Shown here piece after piece: positions 57,787 to 64,000 of a stretch of 64,000 bases of DNA. Source of the DNA: Taxawa tesnikishii (nom. ined.) (lineage: Eukaryota; Ascomycota; Dothideomycetes; Dothideales); the NCBI GenBank assembly GCA_030247885.1, contig JAPDRO010000015.1, forward strand, positions 558,001 through 622,000, read 5' to 3'. Both the position numbers and the translations under genes were made by a program. The notes beneath the pieces were generated by a model. It saw only the letters and a program-made list of their open reading frames with translations, had not been told where the DNA came from and ran no database searches. Numbering within the stretch: the stretch's first letter is position 1; every line of letters begins with the position of its first letter.

Positions 57787-59172
57787 TTAACCCTCGAACG
57801 GTAGCGTAATCCCCTTATCCGCACTCTCCCTCGCTAGCTCAATAATCTTGATCCCATCCCTACTCTGCTCCGGCTTGATCTTGACCTCTCCCTTTCCGTG
57901 GATCGCAGCCACGAGGTCTTTATAGAAGCCAACGTAGTCGCCCTTCAAGCTCGGATACTTACCCACCCAGCGCCCGCTGCCCTCGTCCTTGGTCTGGCAC
58001 TTGTCGAATCGCTCAGAGGTGGTCAGTAGACCGTGGATGGCATCTTTCTCGACGCCGAAGGAAGGGTCGGTTGCGGAGCGGCCGGTAGAGACTTGGGATT
58101 CTTGGGGATCATCGCCGTACTGTTCTCACTTTTCAGCGCCTGCTGCACGGAATTTTTTTATTTCCCGCAGAAGTGGGCGGAAAGGGCTGGCGTGAAGCGG
58201 GCGCGAGAAAAAACGTGTGCAGCTCACCTTGACGTAACTCCCCTTATACCCCCTCACCAACCACTTCAACGGATACTGCATCGGACTGACCACCGTCGTC
58301 TTGATCGTAACCATCAGATTCTTCTGCTCTCCACCGTACTGCAAGATGATGGTAAACGTATCGTCAGTTTTACTCTCGACGCCTCTCAAGCTGCGGTAAA
58401 ACGCCGTCACGCTCTTTGGTTTTCCGAACAGCTGCAACGCCTGGTCGATGGTGTGACTGCCCAACCCGAACAGCATTCCGTTGCCGGGCTCGTAGTCCGG
58501 TGAGTTCCAGCCGGAGATCCAGGACGGAAAGTCGACGTCGTAGTGCATCTCCGCTTCGGTGATTTTGCCAAAGGCACCGGAATCCACGAGGTGCTGGAGG
58601 GTCAGGAAGTCGGAGTCGTAGCGGCGGTCTGAATGGCGAGGGGGTAATACGTGAGTTCTGAACACGCACGCGAGAAAGGGGAGGAAGAGGGTTGGGGGAT
58701 GATGAACAGCGGGCTTACTCTGGAAAACCGTCAAGATCTTGCCCTTTTCCTTTGCAAGGGCGATGACGTGGTCCGCCTCAGGTATAGACACTGTGAATGG
58801 CTTCTCGACCACCACTTGTGCAGCTTTCGGTCAGTGCCAGCCTTTTCGGCTACGTCCTTGGGGATCATGGGGCTCACCATGCTTTCCGGCGTTCAACGCA
58901 CGCTCGGCGAAGTCGGCGTGCGAATCGTGATGCGTGCATACCACCACAAGGTCGATGTTCGGATCGGCGAAGAACTCGTCGGCCGTTCGGTAGTGCTTTG
59001 CTTCTGGGTAGTCGATCGCGCAATGCTTTCCCGCTTCCTTGGCGTCGTTTGGTTTCTCTGCACGCTGTAGGAATGCGTACACCTTGAGGTCCGGATTGGG
59101 GATAATGAAGGGGAGGTGGAAGCTCTTGGTGGAGAAGCCGTAGCCCATCAGGCCGACATTGAGGGGTGCCAT
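57787..59172 (-). CDS. Gfo/Idh/MocA-family oxidoreductase
   Basis: Soluble NAD(P)-dependent dehydrogenase with a Rossmann domain. The start is MAPLNVGLMGYGFSTKSFHL, with the nucleotide-binding glycines. Then come DEFFADPNIDLVVVCTHHD and SHADFAERALNAGKH, an intron, VVVEKPFTVSIPEADHVI with the EKP motif whose Lys is catalytic in the family, an intron after KILTVFQ, RRYDSDFLTLQHLVDSGAFG, a further intron after KGSYVK and the end AIHGKGEVKIKPEQS...GITLPFEG. Substrate is unknown; sugar or polyol derivatives are common. The exon before the last intron shows no frame defect. Lies between the transposon and EMC7. Confidence 0.92.
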
Positions 59173-59913
59173 GGTGGTGGGATTGGAAACGTGAGAGCAA
59201 TTACAGTAGAAATGGGTCGGGATGACAGAGAGGTGCATTAAAACAATACATGTCTTGGCCCTTTATATTACGGAACATGTAAGAGGAGCGTTGTCACAAG
59301 TGCCCACTTATTCCTTGTTTAGCCTAAATGGATACAGGTACTGGAATACCTGAAGAGGAAGTTGCTTTTGGCATTGGAGTTACTCCAAGTAAGAAGTGTG
59401 CCCTTTGGAGATTCTGCAAGCATTTGCTAGTTGTGCATGTTGCATGAGACTCACCGAAGATGCGACGACTATTCTTACTTCCACCGGCTTAAAGGCATAC
59501 CACCTCCCTTATTCCCCTCAGTTTCAGTTGGAGAAAACCCACGGGCAGAATACGGTGGCATGACCTTGTGCAGGACCTGTAAGGCTGCAAGCTCTCCGTG
59601 GCCTGGCCACAATTCCGAAGGTAGACCCAGGGAGGATACTTACTGCTCTGCGCCTCGATCATGATACAAGAGCTATGTTTCAGAGCGTGCCGGAGGATAT
59701 TGGTAGGAGCCTGAATTGATGCTTGCCGTGAGTCGAACCGAGGTTTCGCATACACAGGTCCGAACCATATGCAAAGCAAGATGTGGCTATGGGGTGCGAA
59801 TGAGAGGTGCTCGAGTCCCAAACGGCTTGGCGTGTCATAATCATAGTGTCGGTGCTCTTTGCAAGACGGATGAAAGGTCGAATGTTCGCCATAATGACCA
59901 TGGTTTCCGTTTT
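59173..59913. other. no gene recognised
   Basis: Promoter of the oxidoreductase and 3' flank of EMC7. A tRNA-like T-arm fragment at about 59725-59745 lacks the other arms. Confidence 0.5.
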
Positions 59914-60704
59914 CTATCGCCGTGCCTTCGCGTTCCCACCAGAGCCCTTGGGCGCCTCCTCCGTCCCACTCGATTTCCCAGCCAAGAAAGAAGCAAGATC
60001 GAAATTCTGAATCTGCGCAGCAGCTCCCTGAGAGCCGCTGATTGGGCTCTTCTTCTGCATCTCCTCAAACTCCTTCTTGGTCTCTTCATCCATGTTCTCC
60101 ATCAGGTACGGCATACCGAAGACCAGAGCGCCAGACACAAGTGCCATAAGGATCATTGGGCTCTTGAGGAAAGCCAGGATGTTAACTACCTTATGGTTAG
60201 CGCGCCTGCACCTGTATAGGATGATACATCTGTTGGGTTGGTGGGTGACTTACATCCTCCCCTCTGCTGGTAGAATTCCCTCCGCGCAACTGGCCGCAGT
60301 TCTACAGCAAGCTGCTGTTTTCCCTCTCCAAACTTTGGTCCCTTGTTGCTCCATTCGTTACCTCTGAATGTTTGCCATACCTCAACCACCTCTTCTGGAG
60401 CACTATCATCGGCGCCGGCTTCGGTCATGGATACATCCACGCGGCATGGTGGGAAGGTGTAGTCGCGGGTGTAAATGTCGAGAAGATAGCTTCCTTGCGT
60501 AACATTCTTGAATGTCATGGCGTTTTGGGGAGTGATCCGAGCACTGTAGTGGACACCAGGCGCTCCTGTTAATGTGGCATGGGTAGAGGGTGGCAGAGTA
60601 GCGGGGTTTGCGAGCAGCGGCGGTGATTGAGGTACGACGACTGTGAGCTGGGCAGCGTTGGCTATGCTGGCCATGAAGCCAAGGAGTATACTGGCGGTAA
60701 TCAT
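59914..60704 (-). CDS. EMC7: ER membrane protein complex subunit 7
   Basis: Part of the EMC insertase of the ER, which inserts tail-anchored and multi-span proteins. The protein begins with a signal peptide (MITASILLGFMASIANA). A luminal beta-sandwich follows (GSYLLDIYTRDYTFPPCRVD, VEVWQTFRGNEWSNKGPKFG, LAVELRPVARREFYQQRGG). After one intron (donor GTAAGT, acceptor GGTAG) come FNILAFLKSPMILMALVSGA, the membrane span LVFGMPYLMENMDEETKKEF and a cytosolic tail with SQGAAAQIQNFDLASFLAG. The order and length of about 230 residues fit the family (Sop4/EMC7). Confidence 0.93.
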
Positions 60705-61810
60705 GGTTCAGGTGCGGTGCGAAACAGTGTGCTGTACGTCAGTTAGTACGGTAGGTGGAAGCTCCAACGAACGGTGAATGAACTTCGGCGGAAGCCCGTG
60801 GCGGTCCGTGCACTTCGTCTATACTGGCGAGTCACGCAAACACTATGACGAACTATCTACTGTATGTGATTCTTGATAAAGCACTCTTGATCGCCCTCTT
60901 AAAGACCAACCTCAAGAAATGATACAATCCATGGAACCCGGAAGTCCCAAAGTGGCCCTCGATCCTGGCTTTAGCAAACTTCGTCAGGACATGTGTTGTA
61001 GTGACTGAACAATTGCCAAGGGCTGTACATGTTTTCCACACATTCCTCTTGCCTGAGCTAGTCGAGGCGGTTAGCGATAGCGTGACATAGAACATCTGCT
61101 GTATCTATTCTAAGCTGGGGCTCTCTGTCACAAGACTCTAACGGAGATACCGCATGTTGCAATCACGAGACTGAGAATTTGCTTTTGCTGCATATACCAC
61201 GTTTGTTTCGGTCCGCCTCCCTTTACACAACCAGAGCGACCATGCTTCTGCAGCACATGTCATTCACTACGACTCACACATGTTGTGACCATGACTGTAA
61301 CACCTCAAGAACCTGACGGAGAAAGACATAATGAGAAACAACAGACCGCAAGTCCGCTTCATGTCTTCCGGCTATAGACATCGTGGGAATCGTTAGGAAC
61401 CTGCCTCAAAACTAGTGAACCACAGCGTCAAAGTCCTCCCTCAGCAAAATAAGAGAGAGTCCCCATCAAAGAAAAAACCATTTTAGCGAAAGGGGCAACG
61501 AGAGGCCTAACAGCCTCACCGTCAGAGACAAACGCCGTGTCATCCTGCCCTACTTCCATCGTGGTATCAAAGTCCAAACATCCTATTGTTGGTGATGTGA
61601 TCGCTCTCCAAATGTATAGAAAAAGGCTGCGCAACCCCATTCATGTTGGCTCCTGAAAGAGCCGGAAAGGTGACGCCGCGCCGGTTGTGAATCCCGAGAA
61701 CAAAACGCCGTTACGAGTCTTGCTAATCTTTTAAACAAGGTGGTGCGGCTGTGGTCAACCCGTGCTGCAGTGACGACGAAAACGATGTTGGCGAAAGAAA
61801 TGTTGAAAGT
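60705..61810. other. no gene recognised
   Basis: Promoter of EMC7 and 3' flank of the zinc-finger gene. Frames of 70-80 codons are unassigned. Confidence 0.5.
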
Positions 61811-63615
61811 TCAGGGTCCCGTGCGTCGTCTGCGCCCGCGACTGCCGCCTTCGGGACGCTGAGCAAGGACTTCACGGAGGAGCGGGTCGTCCTTGTCTTT
61901 GTCCATGTGGTGAACTCGGACATGCCTGAGAAGGTAATTAGACAAATCCGAGTAAAGCACGATGTACAAAAATTACGGGAGCCGATTAGCAAATGTGTTG
62001 GGGATGAACGGACTCATACCTTTGGAGGTTGTCTGGTCTGGGATATTTGTGCTCTCTGTCCGGACAGAATGGACAAATATAGCCAGGACTGTCGTGGACG
62101 AGACCATGTCTGATCATCTCGTTCTTGCGCTTGAAGCCTTTGCCACCCTCTGCACGTGGACATCCTTTGACGGGGCAGTAGTGTGGACGGCTAGAGCTGT
62201 GTACGTTTGCGTGAGAGCTGAGACTGTGTCAGAGGAGTGTTTCTTATCATGTATAGTACTAGGTCTTACTTGAGAAGATATTGCGTGGTGAAGGGCGGAG
62301 CGGTGCAGCCAGGATAATCGCAGACATACGTTCCTCCTGGAATGCTAGTAAGACCCGGATGTGGCATGCCAGGTGGCAACGGAAGCGTCGGCATCTGACG
62401 GGGCGTGCCTTCCATTGTGACAACTCCGTCAACGGGCGTGGTATGTTGTGTGCTATACGAGTCGTGGGAACCTGTACTCTGATGGCTCATCCCGCTTTCA
62501 CCGGAGGCGGAGGTGGATGCAGTGGACATCTGTCCCATGAAGGGCGGGACTGCTTGATTGGGCAACGGACGACGTCTGTCGGCATAGTAGCCTTGCACAG
62601 AAAGCCCGGCGGATGGAGGTGAGTGCGCAAATTGGGCCTCGCTGTGTGCACTTGTCGGGGACCCCTGACCTCCGAAGCTAAAAGCGTTTGCGGGTGAAGT
62701 TTGCTGGCTGTGCGGGTAACCATAGTGCGACATGACTGGGGATTGTGACATGACTGAAGAAGGAAGCGGCGGCCGTGGGTAAGTACTCGGCCTTGAATCG
62801 CCGTCCTCCATGCCACCATCTGCAATTTTACTGATCTGGTGAAACGAGGGCAGACGTTCTGCCTTTGGGGAAGTACCAGGCTCTTCTTGCGAGATTGAAC
62901 GAGCCCTGAGAGCCGGCAGTGCCGCATCTGCAGAACCAGCCGACGGGGGTACAGCAGTGAGTGGGAACGACGGCGAGTTCAACTTACGGTGACCCGATAC
63001 TGGATCTTCCTCGGCTGAATCTCTCGACGAAGCAGTCTTCAATTTTAGAGGTGCAGCGAATGATGGCCGCATCGCCCTTCTGGCGGAGTCGACGAGATGA
63101 TCGAAGGCTCCTCCTTGGTTCGGTGCTTCGTCCAATCCAGCGCCCTTGAGCCTTGTTGCAAGCTCTTGCGGTCCGACCGATGTTCGGTAAGCACTGTGTG
63201 CACTCATGTGATCCGGTGGCTTCAGCTCCGGAGACGTATGATCGGCAATCACTCCGGACTTGTGCGAGGCGTCAGTTATGCGGGGATCTATCTGGTTTGC
63301 ATCCATCCGATCTCGGTACTGAGGCCAAGGTATCTCGTTCTTCGTCATTTGATGGCTGTCCTTACGATTGGATTCTGCAGGGGCAGTCTCTTCGAAGGAT
63401 ACAAAGTGTGAAGGGTCCGGCCCCAGACTCTGTAGAAGCGAAACAATTCCTGGACTGAAGCGGTTCAGGCAAGCAACCTGGCCTGCTTCGAGGTGAATCT
63501 CGTCTGAACGAGAAGGAGGAAACGATGATAGAGGAGTTGGAGTGGTCCTATATTCTCGGGGTGTCAACGAAGGGGTTTGGTGGCACTCGTCGTCAGAGTC
63601 GTAGTATGTGCTCAT
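61811..63615 (-). CDS. C2H2 zinc-finger protein (likely transcription factor)
   Basis: Nuclear regulator with a long disordered N-terminal part and fingers at the end. Exons are 63615-62270, 62217-62020 and 61925-61811; GT-AG and phases agree. The start is MSTYYDSDDECHQTP; a longer frame upstream has no conserved look. The N-terminal 400 residues are Ser/Pro/Gln-rich, with HSPPSAGLSVQGYYADRR. The fingers are CDYPGCTAPPFTTQYLLNSH with H at SHANVH, then CPVKGC...GFKRKNEMIRH with GLVH, then CPFCPDREHKYPRPDNLQRH with VRVHH. The tail is basic (GSRGRRRRTGP). Target unknown. Confidence 0.88.
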
Positions 63616-64000
63616 CCGAAGCACGAGGCGAGTCGTGGCAAGTAGGTCTCCCAGCAGAGCTTGAAGAGACGTGGAAGCAACGACTGCCGTAAAAACATGT
63701 ACGTGGTCCGTTTCGCAGAAAGTGTCCAGACGGACGGGCAACTCTACACAAAGGGTAAGAGACGACAGTGCGTCAATTTACGGAACAGAAGTGATATCGG
63801 ATGCGTCGTTGATCCGCTCAAGGTGAAGGTTAAGCGGCCGAGAATTATCTTGCACATTAATTAGTCGGAGAGTTCGAAAGGAGACGTGAACACAGCAGAG
63901 CCGGACAAGCAAACGCGGAAAGGCTATACATATGCGGTCCAGCTAGGAACGCGGATTATTTGTAAACCAGCGTATGCATCAGTGCAGGTGGAACGAGGCA
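63616..64000. other. upstream region of the zinc-finger gene, window edge
   Basis: No coding or RNA gene that I can support. Confidence 0.5.

Noticed and set aside
59721-59760. tRNA-His-like 3' fragment on the minus strand
   Set aside because: The T-stem does not pair and the remaining arms do not fold; too degraded to call.
1-64000. CRISPR array, operons or bacterial origin
   Set aside because: No spaced direct repeats, and the genes have spliceosomal introns and eukaryotic families throughout.

Overview
The window is nuclear DNA from a filamentous ascomycete (Pezizomycotina). The evidence is short GT-AG introns with CTAAC or CTGAC branch sites, a full set of single-copy fungal housekeeping genes, a STRIPAK (Far11/HAM-2) gene, a fungal expansin-like secreted protein and a Fot1/Pogo-type transposon. 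A dothideomycete is my best guess; this is inference from gene flavour only.

Layout. 0-5 kb: a tRNA-Lys, a tRNA-Gly-like gene, an MMTAG2-like SR-rich protein and a single-pass membrane protein. 5-10 kb: DNA primase large subunit (PRI2) and an aldo-keto reductase. 10-13 kb: relic of a secreted beta-propeller gene, then an MFS exporter. 14-22 kb: Far11/STRIP, an expansin-like protein and an acyl-CoA dehydrogenase. 22-31 kb: a small membrane protein, an unfamiliar three-repeat protein, RNase H2 catalytic subunit and the kinetochore protein Mif2/CENP-C. 31-38 kb: tubulin cofactor B, a gene-poor stretch with microsatellites, and a Myb/SANT protein. 39-55 kb: Sae2/CtIP-like protein, F-box protein, Vps68, Loc1, an alpha/beta hydrolase, the cohesin loader Mau2/Scc4, Vps55 and proteasome subunit alpha6. 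55.6-57.5 kb: a Pogo/Fot1 transposon with 82-bp inverted repeats. 57.8-64 kb: a Gfo/Idh/MocA oxidoreductase, EMC7 and a C2H2 zinc-finger protein.

How the genes fit together. Many concern chromosomes (PRI2, RNH201, Mif2, Sae2-like, Mau2) or the endomembrane system (Vps55, Vps68, EMC7). Vps55 and Vps68, which form one complex in yeast, lie about 6 kb apart. Five head-to-head pairs share short intergenic regions of about 300-400 bp: RNH201/MIF2, SAE2-like/F-box, VPS68/LOC1, hydrolase/MAU2 and VPS55/PRE5.

A strong technical signal runs through the window. At least seven otherwise well-conserved genes change frame by exactly one missing base, mostly in a short homopolymer run. This looks like assembly under-calling rather than gene death, and any automatic annotation here will be damaged by it. 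The most biologically interesting items are the three-copy W/DG/YxP repeat protein, a Sae2/CtIP-like protein with no cysteine in any frame where the CxxC pair is expected, unusually long introns in three conserved genes, and a transposon with two CAG-to-TAG-type stops.
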